NCBI GenBank assembly: GCA_020205615.1
Contig: CM035170.1
Span: forward strand, 120,165,674-120,229,673
Reading direction: 5' to 3'
Length of the DNA stretch: 64,000 bases
Source of the DNA: Panax quinquefolius
Lineage: Eukaryota > Streptophyta > Magnoliopsida > Apiales > Araliaceae
Position numbers and translations under genes: made by a program. Under the pieces are notes generated by a model. It was given only the letters and a program-made list of their open reading frames with translations, was not told the DNA's origin and did no database searches. Positions 1 to 12,553 of the stretch are shown here, piece after piece (position 1 is the stretch's first letter; each line of letters starts with the position of its first letter).

Positions 1-1246
1 TGTTGAGCGATAAGACCCATGACTTTACAGATTACACCAAGTATTCTTTATACTTACACCAAGTATCCTTCAACGATATACCGAAAATATTTAAAATATA
101 AAATTATCGAGATATGGAGTCATAATAAAACAAATGTAAATCCAAAACATAAGAATCTTTTACTTTACTCAATTATCTAAAAATAAACGAATCACACATA
201 TTTACTTTATGAACAATGCAATGCTCAAAGACCTCCTCATCTTATATATTATTCCAAAGATCATCCTAATAAAAGTTTTGAGAAAGATATCACGTGATCC
301 TCAACCTTCATATGCTTTAAAAAAAGTTTGGCATCATGACATTCTTTAGTCAAAGGTCACAAACCCCTGCAGTAGCAAAAGAAACATGATATACAAACTA
401 CTCCATTAGCTGCATTGTCATAAGTTTCTATTTCCCATTTTCTCTACCTAAAGTAAATTTTTTAGAATTTTGAATAAACTGATATTAATGAGAAGGTTCA
501 ACTGTGCTATTCTCCATTAAGACTTAGTTCAAAGCTTTAGCCTTTGTTTGAATTTCTGGATCCTAAGACAAAGTCTCAGACAATCATTTTAATTAGTTTA
601 CATAATTAAAGAAATTATTTTTATTTTTTATCATAGAAAAGGAAGCATGATGGAGATGAAGATATAAATGACATCCACAGAAACAAGAAAATTAAGGTAA
701 CATCAAAACGACCAATTTCTTCTAGTTATTATGTTTATTATTGATTGTTAGGAGTCAGTCTGTACCTAATGCTAAGCTTGAAAAAAAATAAACTTCCATA
801 AAAAAGAAATCTACAATACTAATCTGCAAAATAGCTTAAATGTATATGAAAAAACTTCAGGCACGGGTTATAGCTAGTAAATGTATATGAAAAAATAATC
901 TATAATTATGAAAATGATCCAAATTTTCACTTAACTCAATATGAAAGTAAATAGCTTAATTTTTTTTTAAAGTAAATCATGATTCATTGGCATAATTCAT
1001 ATAGGTTATAATTTCTCCTTTACTTTCAGAACTCACAATTTCTTGTTTTCTCTTTTATACTTTCTAATTAGGGTCTAGCTGTCCGTGTTACGCAACTCAG
1101 TGGATAGTTATTCGTACAAATCCATTTTCAAGTCCCATGCACACAGACTTTTTTTGTACTTGAAGATGGCACGACACTCCGACCAGAATCAAATTTAGTA
1201 ATGCACAGAGTGATTAAAGGAAACACCATTATTATAAGGCTAAGTA

Positions 1247-1558
1247 CTCCCTTATTAAAAACTCACCCGTCAAAAAATGATAGTCTTGGTTGACTTTTTT
1301 AACTTTCTTTTATACTTACCAAGATTTGCGTATAACACACTTTGAGATATAATTGTTTTTATTTTTTAAACTCAAATTTTGTTTTTGGAATTTTTTTTAC
1401 AGAAAATACTCAATAATTTAACATTTAAAAAAGTTTGAGAAAGGAAATGAAAGGAATATAACCTTCTGTAGATTTTTTTTTGTGAATTTGGTAAGAAAAA
1501 GATAGGCAATAAGGGATGTGTATGTCAAAATTTGTCAATGTTTTATTAATAAGGGAAC
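1247..1558. mobile_element. Possible short foldback MITE
   Basis: The left end reads CTCCCTTATTAA and the right end reads TTAATAAGGGAAC, so the ends form an imperfect inverted repeat about 310 bp apart with no coding capacity between them. The left side follows a TA, but the right side lacks a matching TA, so the family (Stowaway-like) is uncertain. Confidence 0.35.
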
Positions 1559-1769
1559 AAAGGAAAGTTTCACCAAGTCAATTTTCTTTTCATTGCAAAT
1601 CTTACCATTTTGGTTAGGAAAATTATTAAGGAAAGTTGGAATAAGTTAAATAATTATGACAAGAACAAAAAAACTAAGAAAATTAACTAAGAATCTATAA
1701 TATGCAAGAATGGCTAAAGAAACCAATACATAATTTGGACAATATGTTAGCAAGTCCAAAATCAAATTC

Positions 1770-2450
1770 ATGTAGAGCGTGAGAGAGTTGTGTAAGAGTG
1801 AGAGTGAGGGGTGAGGAACTCCAAAATATCACCGACAATATAATGTATATCGCTCTAACCGAAATACCAACACGTTAGATAGCTATTAGATATGATATGT
1901 TAAATAATTTTTATCATTACTTAAAGAACGATAAGTACAACATACCGATTGAGTAAACCAATTTTCTTTTCAAATGAGTCATTAATTTTTTTGTTTCCCT
2001 TCGTTGAAGATGGAGCGATACTTAGGTTGTTCAAGTGATTATCATTTGAATTTGCCTAGGAAGTACAAAATAAGGCATTAGGTTAGCATGTTCAAAAAGC
2101 ATTAATTTTTAAGATCAAATTCATAATAAATATTCATAATAATACCACAACACAACAATTCTACTCGATGATGGTATGGAGTCGTGTGTGTGTGAGAGAG
2201 AGAAGTGTAAGGGTGAGAGTGAGACTGAGGGGTAAGGAACTCAAAAATATCAGCGACAATTTAGTGTATAATGCTTTAACCAATTTTTATCAACAGATAA
2301 ACAATGATTAGTACAACATACCAGTTGATTAAACCAATTTTCTTTTCCAATAGAACAACCAATTTTTTCTTTCCCCTTCGTTGAAGATGGAATAACACTT
2401 AGGTTGTTCAAGTGATTCACATGTGAATTCTCCTATGAAGTAAAAAATAA
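1770..2450. repeat. Diverged direct duplication (two units about 400 bp apart)
   Basis: Two segments (about 1770-2075 and 2165-2450) share the same order of motifs: a GAGAGTGAG-rich tract, GGAACTC, AAAATATCA, CGACAAT, ACAACATACC, CCAATTTTCTTTTC, CCTTCGTTGAAGATGGA and CTTAGGTTGTTCAAGTGATT. They differ by many substitutions and small indels, so this is an old duplication. No protein function is visible. Confidence 0.7.
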
Positions 2451-2878
2451 GACATTAATCAAAAAATGCAAACTAATATCAAAATAAATTTTTTTAACAA
2501 TACCAGTTATGTTGTTACTATCACTTAGATCAACCTGTAAGAGCAAACTTAATAAAATGGTAAAATGAGCAAATGAAGCTGCTTAGACTCAATACTATTG
2601 TTAGGGTTTATTAGTGTTGATTAGACTCGACTTTCCAACACCACTTGGATCCACAATCACAGATGTTTTGGTAAAATTGTAAAATGAAGTTTGCTAACTT
2701 AATTTGCATCAACTCATTTAGTAAGCAAGAAACACTTTTAGTGAAATGGAGAAATCAACTGTTCCCAATCATATGCATCCATATCTACATAAGATATTAA
2801 ATTTTTTTTGTTATATTGGGGGAAGAAAATTATCTATTTCAAAAAAATCAATTTGAAGATTGCCAAAAATGTTGAACT

Positions 2879-5382
2879 CTATTTGTGACGCCCCCAAAAT
2901 TAGGTATACATCACCCATCTTGGGTCGCCAGATACATGGTACAGAATTCAAATACAACTTACTAATACAAATTGTCAGGTATGCAATACGACAAAAACAT
3001 AAACCGTGAGTTTGAATACAATTATTGTCTACTAGAGATTATACAAACTCAAAAGGAGTCCTCATTACATTTATTATCACACTATTTCACAAAATAGTGA
3101 GGACTACTAATGCTATCCTCCTGGACCATCACTCCGCTTCCCGACTCGTCCCAAATTTATATTCTCATTTCAAAGAGAAACAAAGAAAAAAAGGGTGAGC
3201 TCAACTAGCCCAATAAGAAATATTATGACTAAGATAATGCAGAATAAATTATCATTATCCTCCAATAATGTTAAACTGATAAAATACAATAGACATCAAG
3301 TTTAACTGCAGCGGAACAAGCAATCCATTAAAAGAGTCAAGTAGAGAATAGAATCTACTATCTTTTATGATTTAAAAAGGTTTTCATCATTTTTATCGCT
3401 GAGACTCAGTTCAATAAATAATCCACATCATTAAATCATCCCTGCACTACAGGCCAAGGATATTCTTTAGTATCACGACCACGAATTATCCATGCACTAC
3501 GGGCCAAAGATAATCGTGTTTTCATCAACGGTCCTGATCATGCCATAAAACAATTCATCTTTTTGCTCCCTCGTCAAGAGAATCCATAGCCATAATCATA
3601 CCAAAAGCTCATCCATCAATGCACTACGGGCCAATGAGGACTTTTAATTTTCACATCATTTGTAACATTACTACCCATGATTATACCGAATAATCCTCGG
3701 TCATAATCATACCAAGTCCATCTATGCACTACAAAAACGTATGATGACTTTCAACATAACATAAACATGAGGATGATGACAATGATATAAGAATTCAATT
3801 AAACAAGTTCAAGAATTAATTTGTCCGAAAACAAATAACGTCCAAATTGTCAACATGATAATCGCTTTGTAGAGAGTAAAATTCAAGAATGCTCGTAAGA
3901 ATATTTTCACGAAAAGATCTTTGGATGAAGCCTTGAAATATCAATGATATTCCACTAATTTCATGGAGTATAAAAGTCAAAACTTTAACCAACTGAGTAT
4001 AATAAAGAATGGAATAACAAAAGAAATCACCATGCATACGGTACTTGGCGATAGACAAGTTATTCCAATGAATAATAATAACGGAACCCGAAGTCGTAAA
4101 ATTCACAATCGATACGATGTTCCAAATGTAATAATAAATGCGAATAATAAATGATGGAACCAGTCCTACAGATAGCATGCATGATATTCCGGCGTAATAA
4201 TAAAGACAAAATAATAAAAATGGAACGAGGTCCCACAGATAAATGATATAGGATATTCAAGCCGTAATAATAAAGATGTAATAATAGAAGAATGTCACCA
4301 AGTATAGGGTAGCTCATGATACAAAGTTATTCCAATAGAACAATAAAGAAATGGAATAATGTAAGTTCTCTTCTTGAATACAAAAGAATAATATCCCTTA
4401 CTGTAAAATAATACTTGATATAAGAGTAGTGAAGTAGCAGAAAAACTTTTCTTCTATCTCTATAGTCTCTCTCTATAGTTTCTCTCTCAGAGTTCAAGAA
4501 TTCGTAAGAAAATAATGAAGGAATGAGCTTATTTATAGGAAAATGGAATGCATAAGAATTAATCCATGAATGGTCCAGATTGATTTACTTTTAATCTGAC
4601 GGTATCATATTTAAAGAAAAATCTTTTAAATAAAATATAATATATTCTATTTATATAAAAAGATTTTTACTATGCAAACACTATGCAGCACTATGCAAAC
4701 ACTATGCATAATAAAATATAATATATTCTATTTATAGAATAACTTTAATAAAGTATTCTGCTTTTATATAAAAAAAAACTACTATGCAAAACCACTATGC
4801 ATAATAGAATATAATATATTCTATTTATAGAATAACTTTAATAAAGTATTCATTTTATATAAAAAGATATTTTTATTTTATTACGTTAATAATACTGAAT
4901 AAAACAAAACTTCTAAATCAACAATAATTGGATCAAATAATGTGAGATACTTGTCAACAACTATTATAGCAATAATTGAACAAAACTGAAGTGACTTCTC
5001 ACATAAATATCAATAATCAATACCGTGCTGCTACTATGCAACAACGCCATTCTCAGTACTTTTTACTACCGATTAGTTCAACAAGATCAACCAGTAAAAC
5101 TTCCGCCGTTATTTTTAATAAAATATTTTTGTCGCTTTCTCAATCCGATAATAATTACATTAGGGGTCCACTAATGATTGTGTCGCCGCATTTAATATTT
5201 TCTCTCGCTTAAAAATGAATATTCCCCACCAATCGAATATAATATGACAACTTGCATACTTTGCAAAATTTATAAATATTACCCACAACTATAACATTAT
5301 CTCAAATTCACACCATAATATAAAAAAAATTATTTCGAGAAAATTAATTCTTTATTCATAAAATCTGGGGTTTCACACTATT
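2879..5382 (-). mobile_element. Solo LTR, family A copy 1, with 5-bp target duplication
   Basis: The LTR body is 2884-5377. On the minus strand it starts TGTGAAACCCC and ends GGGGGCGTCACA, giving TG...CA ends. CTATT flanks it on both sides (2879-2883 and 5378-5382), the hallmark of an integrated element reduced to a solo LTR by LTR-LTR recombination. A minus-strand TATAAATA lies at 4530-4537, matching the TATA position in the other copies, and a CT-rich stretch follows it in the transcription direction. No internal retrotransposon domain is adjacent. By similarity to the LTRs of the 29195-43572 element it belongs to a Ty3/gypsy family. Short open frames inside are chance translations of LTR minisatellites. 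Confidence 0.88.
4050..4345 (-). repeat. LTR-internal minisatellite (about 60-bp unit)
   Basis: Degenerate units containing GTTCCAATGTAATAATAAA and an ACCAGTCC motif repeat several times in the LTR. The same array recurs at 10480-10800, 13540-13860 (opposite strand), 30300-30600 and 42310-42560, with different copy numbers. Confidence 0.7.
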
Positions 5383-6734
5383 ACTCTAATTATGTTCTAC
5401 AAATATGGTTGAACAAACTTGCTTCACTAATTAGAATACTGCTAGTAACTCCATTTATAGAATGAAAAGGCTATTCTTTGAGTAGATTGTCAAGGATAAA
5501 CAGGAAATTTAAATACACCTTTCTCTTATGATTTTTGGCCGCTTTCTCCCAAGAAGGTTTCAAATAAGCGTATGAATGCAAGAAAGGATATTTAAACATT
5601 ATTTAAGTTCAAAATGGCATTTATCAAATAAAGACCGAGGATTTATCAAGTCCATATTATGAAATATTTAAAACATTAGCTAAGTTCGAAATGGCATCAA
5701 TGAGACTCACAACCTAGGTACATATTCTTCAAATAAAATAGCACATAGCCCATCACTATAATATGAACAAAATAGCACATAACCCTTCACTATAATATGA
5801 ACATACAGATGGAGTGATAACATAACAACAAAATGTGAAGAAGTCAAAAGAAAGAAAATGACAAAAATAGATATGATGGAAATTAATAGGTGGTTTTACT
5901 TGAATGATAAAATAATCTTTAATAATACTACTCTATATGAAAGAAAAGGCAAAAACAATCACCAAAGGTTATCTAATAAATACTACTTGAGCAAAAAAAA
6001 TTTACAACCAAAATTTGATACCAAGAGAAGACATTTTTAAAAATCGATGAGCACATCAATCGAGAATATTACGGTGTATATATATATTGAACCACAACAA
6101 TCACAGGGGTTGATGGTTGTTTGTATCCCAAATTTCTCCGATTCAAAAAAATTAAAGTGAAAGTGCAGAAGGAGAGGAGACCAAAAGACTTTAAAATAAA
6201 ATCAGATAGAGAAAAAGAACCTTGATGGTTTCTGTTTCTGCTGCCACCACCCTGCTTTCAGGAAGATGACCCCTGCGATAGTGATAAAAAATGATAAAGG
6301 CTTGAATTTGGGGGAAATATTTGTGAGAATGCGGAATGAGAAGGGGCAAAGGTATAAGGCGAGACTTGGGCAGAGTTCAGGAGAATTTTGAATTGGGCTT
6401 TTTTTTTGTTTTTTGTTTGGCTGAAATGAAATCAAAGCCATTAGAGTCAGTAGTTTAAATCTGAGCCATTGGATGATGAAGTTTTAATCGAGACCGTTGT
6501 TTGTTGAAGCTGCTCTGTTTTATTATATAGATTATCGGCAAAATTAATGATTTAACTATTTGACATGTTTTACTGTTTATACTATTTAATTTTTAATTTT
6601 TTAAATTACCTTATTAAACTAATTAAAATAATAAATAGAACCATTCCGTTACAAAAATTGAATGAACATTAAATTAATTCAATTTTTTCTTATGTGGCAA
6701 CAAAAAAATAAAACTATATATATATGTGTGTGTG
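5383..6734. other. Gene-free spacer with dispersed repeat unit A
   Basis: No gene recognised. About 5756-6530 is a non-coding unit found again at 43573-46687 (interrupted) and 46688-47321. At 5740-5800 a motif containing CACTATAATATGAAC is duplicated in tandem. 6540-6734 is AT-rich and ends in a (TG)n run just before the next LTR. Confidence 0.65.
5756..6530. repeat. Dispersed non-coding repeat, copy A (ends in TATTATATAG)
   Basis: This segment is nearly collinear with 43573-43977 plus 46338-46687 and with 46688-47321. Shared landmarks are GGTGGTTTTACTTGAATG, GAATATTACGGTG, AACCACAACAATCACAGG, GGAAGATGACCC and the end TTTTATTATATAG. It has no coding capacity and no clear inverted ends. A non-autonomous Helitron or another short interspersed element is possible, but the sequence does not settle this. 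Confidence 0.6.
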
Positions 6735-9700
6735 TGTGACGCCCCCAAAATTAGGTATGTTAGTTCCCAGAGGGCACAATAGATCTAGAAGGGGGGGTTG
6801 AATAGATCCTTTTTATTTCAAATACTTTTCTGGTTAATGCTGTATTGTTCATATTTAAGTATATGACAAACATAAGAATCTTTTCAAGCACAGCAGAATA
6901 AGTAAAAGATTCCCCTTCATTGGTATATTCATAATCATACATACATTGTTCGTTGGGTTAGATTAGTTGTAAGTAGTTAGAATATACATAGCAGTTATAG
7001 CAGTTATGTAAATGACATAATGTAAAAGACACAAGAGGTTTTAAGTGGTTCAGAGACTCAAGCTCCTAATCCACTCTTCTACTTTCAACTAGCAGGATTT
7101 CCACTAAGGAAGGGCAGCACCCTGAATCTCTACGATTCCTTCAAGGCCAGCAGCCTTGGAAACTTCAGTTCACTAAGAACTCTTCAAGGCCAGCAGCGTT
7201 GGGACTCCTCTAGTTCCCTAGGAACTCTTCAAGCCCAAAGAAGCTTGGAACTTCGCTTTAGTCCTCCCGACAAGGACCCTTTGGCCTCGCTTTGTTTAGT
7301 CCTCCTGACAAGGACCTCTCAGCCCTCAAGCTTCGTTGAGTTGTTTGTTTGTTGTTGTTAGAGTTTGGTCTTTGAGTCTGCTAAGATGTCTTCATGCTCT
7401 GAACATCTTGTATCCTTAGCAGCTTGGCTTGATCATCCTTGAAGAGCAGTTGAGTGTTGCATGATGCTCAACTTTTTAGGTTGCTCACATGGTTTAGATC
7501 AGTCCACCTTCTCTCCAAAACTGACAACTCCAGCAACCTTGGATCTTTGAAGCTCTTTCTCATTTATACTTCTTCCCAATCCTTTCGTTGGAAAGTAACC
7601 GTTGAAGGCTTATTCAAATATCTTCACAGATCTCAAGTTGCTTGATGTAGACTACTTGATGTGACTTGTCATACTTTTTCTGATGCTTTAGTTCTACTGT
7701 TTCACCTTCCCTGTCAGATGTATCACTTTTGTCTTGGGCAGGTCGAAGACTTTATTACCTCTTTCTGATTTCTCGATCAGAGGTTGTCCTATTACATCGA
7801 TGCTCTCAATAAGCACTTGTCCAAATATTACCCTTCAGATTGAACCGTTGCCAATGCTTCATTTTCGTATATTCGAACTCTACGATTTCGATGCATGTCT
7901 TCAAGGACCTCGATCGTAGTGTCTTGTTGATTAGTAGAGTTAACACTATGATCCTCAAGAGTGTTGCTTGGATCTTCACCAAGAACACCTCTTCACCGTA
8001 TTGCAGCAAAGGTTGAATACTTCGCTTTGCTTCGATTGTTTCGATATCGATGGCTCATTCTTCCTTCTCGTCCCCTTCTCAATATCAAGACACTTCAGAT
8101 TTGTGGCGCGTCCCAAATTTGCTTTCTCTCGGTGATCTTCCGCTCACTTATCATCAATGAAATGACCTCCAGCACTTAATCACTTTAGCTCTTGCTCTTG
8201 GTGTTCACCAAAGATCTCGGTTCATCTTCCATCGCCTTCTTTCTTTGTATGGCGAAACACTACGATCTCTTGCTGCTTCCAAGATCGTTGTCTTCTTTAC
8301 ACTTGATAGCTATCGCACTAGTGACTTTCCTTAGTCGACCAAGTCTTCTTCTTTGGTTTTCCTTGTGGAAGACTTCATCACGACTGGCCTTACACCTCAA
8401 TCTTAATTCTGATTAGGTTTGTGCTGAGATCTTCTGTTAGCCTGCATGCCATTCATTGAGTGCTCTCTGGTTCCCTTTCTGTGGATTGCATTTTTGCAGT
8501 GCCAACCAGAGTTTTCGTACCTTTAGATATTGTGGGAGTGCTCATTCTTTGAGAACCGTATTTACTCTACGATTCTGATTTAGCAATTGTGAGCACTTTT
8601 GTTGGAGTGGTAGTTCTGCACTCTACGATTCAGCATTGGCTGTGCAGACACTATGATCCTGAGATCAGATCTTGACACTCTACGATTTCTGCCTTGTGCT
8701 TGTTGTCTTCATCTGATCTTGCCCGACTACGATCTCTGCATTCATTTAGTGGACTCTACGATATCAGAGTGTAGCCTACGATCCTTGTCTTGGCTTTGGC
8801 ATCGCTAGACTCCTATGACTCGAGTGTAGTCTACGTTCATACTGGCTTCTAAGGATGGTCGTTTCGGCTTGTAGACAGTCAGTCTCACGATTCTCGAACA
8901 TGACTTCCTCAAAGACACTACGATCCCGGGAAGCTCTTCTTGATACACTACGATCCTTCTTCGCTTCCCTGGCGCCTACTTAACTCCGAGATCTACTATC
9001 TTGCATACTCTATTCCGCCTCGATAGCTCACGAGTTAACCTCGACTCACCCGGCAGACTACGACTTAAAAGTGCGATTGCTCGACGATCGACTAAATTTA
9101 TCTATTACATCATACCATCAACCTAACAAGCTTGATCTTTCTATATTTATAGTCCTTGTACATCATTTCTTTTTAAGGACTTTACAAAGCTGTTTTGTTC
9201 ATGTAGGATCAACCTAACATATTTGACCAATTCATTCTAAGTCCTTGTACATATATTTCTATTATCTATCAAAGGACTTTACAGCTTTTCTTAATGCAAG
9301 CATACTTGCATATTATTCATTCATATACATATATATCATAATCAAATCATATATAAATAGGAATAACATTCACATGCTTATTCCTGACAAGGTATACGTC
9401 ACCCATCTTGGGTCGCCACTTATATGGTACATAAATTCAAATACAACTTACTAATACAACTCGTGCGTATACAATACGACAAAAACATAAACCTGAGTTT
9501 GAATACAAATATTATCTACTAGAGATTATACAAACTCAAAAGGAGTCCTCATTACAATTATTATCACACTATTTCACATAATAGTGAGGACTACTAATGC
9601 TATCCTCCGGACCATCACTCCATTCCCCGACTCGTCCCAAATTATATTCTCATTTCACGAAGAATAAACAAAAGAAAGGGGTGAGCTCAACTAGCCCAAG

Positions 9701-11852
9701 AAGAAATATTATGACTAAGATAATGCGAGTAAATTATCATTAGTCTCCAACAATGTTAAACTGATAAAATATAATAGAGATCACGTTTAACTGCAGCAGA
9801 ACAAGCAATCCATTAAAAAAGTCAAGTAGAAAATAAAATCTACTATCTTTTATGATTAAAAGGTTTTTCATCATCGTTATCACGAGACTCGACAATAAAT
9901 ATTCCACATCATTGAATCACCCCGCACTACGCACTAATGATATTCTTTAAGATCACGATCACAATTATCCACGCACTTACGGGCCAAGAATATTTGTGTA
10001 TTCATTAATGGTCACGATCATGCCAACAATCATCCATCAATGCACTACGGCCAATGAAGACTTTTACCACATCACTTGTAACATTACTGGTCATAATTAC
10101 ACCGAATAATCTCTCGGTTATAATCATACCAAGTCCATCTATGCACTACAAAATACACGATGACTTTCAACAAAATATAAACACGAGGATGATGACAATG
10201 ATATAAGAATTCAATAAAACAAGTTCAAGAATTATTTTATCCGTGAATTATTAACGTCCAAATTGTCAACATGATCATTGTTTTGTAGAGTAAAATTCAA
10301 GAATGATCGAAAAATATTTCCATGAAAAGATATCGGATGAAGCGCAAAATATCGAGGATATTCCACTAATTTCATGGAGTATAAAATCAAAACTTTAACC
10401 AACCGAGTATAATAAAGAATGGAATAACAAAAGAAATCACCATGCATGCGGTATTTCACATGACAAAGTTATTCCAATGTAATAATAATAATCAACCAGT
10501 CGTGCAAAATTTGCAACCGCGGTGATGTTCCAATGAATAATAAAGACGGAACCAGTCCGGTGTAAAACACACGACATGGATGTTCCAATGAATAATAATA
10601 AGATTTTAACCAGTCCGGTGTAAAACACACGCATGTGATGTTCCAACATAATAATAATAAAGACGGAACCAGTCCTAAAAAAACACATGCATGGATGTTC
10701 CAACAGTAATAATAGTAAAGATTTTAACCAGTCCCGTAAAACACACGCACGTGATGTTCCAATGTAATAATAGAAGAATGTCACCAAGTATAGGGTAGAC
10801 CACGTATACAAAGTTATTCCAATGTAATAATAAGAAATGGAATAAAGAAGCCTTCTCTTCATGAATAAGAAAGAATAACACCCTTACGAGTACAACAAAT
10901 AATATTCCCTACCTTAAGAAGAAGAATACTGGATATATAAGTAGTGAAGTAGCAGTATATACTTTTTCTTTCTCTATAGTTTATCTCTGTAGTTTTCAAT
11001 GAATTAAGTAAGAAATAATGAAGGAATGAGATTCTATTTATAGAAAAATGGATCGTGATAAGAATTAATTCATGAATCTGGTCCAGATTGATTTACTTTA
11101 ATCGACGGTCCATATTTAAAGCAAAATCTTTTAAATAAAATATAATATATTCTATTTATAATCTAATAAAACGAATAACTTTATAAAAGATTTTACTACG
11201 CAAATACTTATCGCAGACATCTATCATGCAAAACACTATGCATAATAAAATATAATATATTCTAATTATTGTCTAATAAAAAGGATAACTTTATAAAAGT
11301 ATTCATTTTTATATAAAAAAGATTTTACTATACAAAACACTATCACAGTACCTTTATGCAACACTATCATAATAGAATATAATATATTCTATTTATGAAT
11401 AACTTTATAAAAAGTATTATGTTTTATATAAAAAGATTTTCTCAGATTATTACATTAATAATACCAACAAAACCGAGTGACTTATCACGTATGCATCAAT
11501 AATAAATACCATGCTTCTTATGCCACCACGCCAGACATCGTATTTTTTTTAACACCGGGTGTTTCAACAATTAATCAGTATAACTCCCGCCATTATTTTC
11601 ATAAAGTATTTTCGTCGTTTTCTCAATCCGATAATAATTCCGTTGTGGGGACCACCAATGATTGTACCGTCGTACGGATATTTCCCGACAAAAAGGATAT
11701 TCCCCGACCAATCGAATATTATATAACAATTTGCGTACTTTGCAAAATTTATAAATACTACCCATAACTATAACATTATATCAAATCCACACCATAATAT
11801 TCAAAAAAATATTTCGAGAAAATAAAATCTTTATTCATAAAATCTGGGTTCT

Positions 11853-11856
<4 letters not shown>
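6735..11856 (-). mobile_element. Solo LTR, family A copy 2, split by a second LTR
   Basis: The two halves are 6735-6757 and 9395-11856. Together with the duplicated target they give about 2.49 kb, the same length as copy 1. The plus-strand left end is TGTGACGCCCCCAAAATTAGG and the right end is GGTTCTCACA. Flanks are GTGTG on the left and a (TA)n run on the right. The target duplication is not identifiable, probably because both sides are microsatellite. A minus-strand TATAAATA lies at 11035-11042. A minisatellite of GTTCCAATG/CCAGTCCGGTGTAAAACACA units occupies about 10480-10800. Confidence 0.83.
6753..9394 (-). mobile_element. Nested solo LTR of a different family (TSD AGGTA)
   Basis: The insert is 6758-9389 (2632 bp). 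It starts TGTTAGTTCCC and ends TTCCTGACA, flanked by AGGTA on both sides (6753-6757 and 9390-9394), which cleanly interrupts the family A LTR. A minus-strand TATAAATA at 9144-9151 lies about 240 bp inside the right end, suggesting that the LTR reads on the minus strand. Near the left end is a GAAGGGGGGGTTGAATAG motif. I recall similar G-runs in LTRs of large plant Ty1/copia elements, but no protein domain is present to prove it. The interior is unusual in repeating CTACGAT many times. Confidence 0.82.
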
Positions 11857-11891
<35 letters not shown>

Positions 11892-11893
11892 TG
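11857..11893. repeat. (TA)n microsatellite
   Basis: An uninterrupted TA run immediately abuts the right end of the family A LTR copy 2 and has probably erased its target duplication. Confidence 0.85.
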
Positions 11894-12553
11894 ATATGAA
11901 AATTCGTGTAAAAAAAAAATATTAAAGAAAAGCAGATTTACTCAACAAAACAACAATTCTAAATCGATCGAACAAAAACAAAATCAACAATTCCAAATCG
12001 ATCAAACTACATAAAGGGAAGATGCGATGGAGTAATGCAATTTCGCCAAACCATCACAGCGAAAATAATAAAAATAGACCAGATTTGTACTTGAATCAGA
12101 TCTGTACCGTTCTTGAAACTGCAAGTCTTCCCTCAAAAAATAGTCTTCAAGATCCATCCTATATTCCTCCTTATATATTGATCCACATAAATTTTAGAGT
12201 TATTTTCCCAACTAATCTCTATGTGCCAAACAAACAATATATATAATTAAGATTGATAAACTTTAGTTGTGATTGTAGAAATATTGGGGAGATTTGGGGG
12301 GTTAAATGCTCTTTCAATCACCGTACTATATGTCAACTTACAAATGGATAACTGAACTTTTTTTTCTTACGATCAACTCACTGTACTCGATTTTACTAAC
12401 AAAAAGTTAAAAAAAACCGTTAAGTCAAAGTTGACTTAACTAATAAGAACTCTTAGCAAAATTTAAGTTGTCCAAAAAAAAGCTTATGTGGCGCTTAAGA
12501 TACTGACGTGACAAAGGATGATAATGTGGATTTGAGGAATTTTTATGAAAAAT
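11894..12553. other. Gene-free spacer with one arm of a possible foldback element
   Basis: No gene recognised. About 12300-12540 contains GATCAACTCACTGTACT, runs of A/T, CCGTTAAGTCAAAGTTGACTTAAC (an internal palindrome) and CTTATGTGGCGCTTAAG. The same motif order is seen at the edge of the palindrome at the right end of the window (about 62930-63110). Confidence 0.5.

Larger units (their letters stand above)
1..2883. other. Gene-free AT-rich stretch
   Basis: No open reading frame here resembles a known protein and no conserved exon chain is visible on either strand. The stretch holds a foldback element (about 1247-1558), a diverged direct duplication (about 1770-2450) and AT-rich filler. It ends at the first solo LTR. 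Confidence 0.6.

Noticed and set aside
1070..1200. Possible tRNA-derived SINE (GCAACTCAGTGGATAG and TTTTCAAGTCCCATG)
   Set aside because: The first motif looks like a box A and the second like a weak box B, but spacing, tail and target duplication are unclear, and no second copy is seen in the window.
3816..4178. 120-residue minus-strand open frame
   Set aside because: It lies in the family A solo LTR, overlaps the same minisatellite, and has no resemblance to any family.
8192..8416. Chain of plus-strand open frames at 7454-8416
   Set aside because: They are inside the nested LTR at 6758-9389, overlap each other in different frames and show no conserved domain.
12022..12246. 74-residue plus-strand open frame next to the (TA)n run
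   Set aside because: Low-complexity composition, no homology, and no promoter or splice context.
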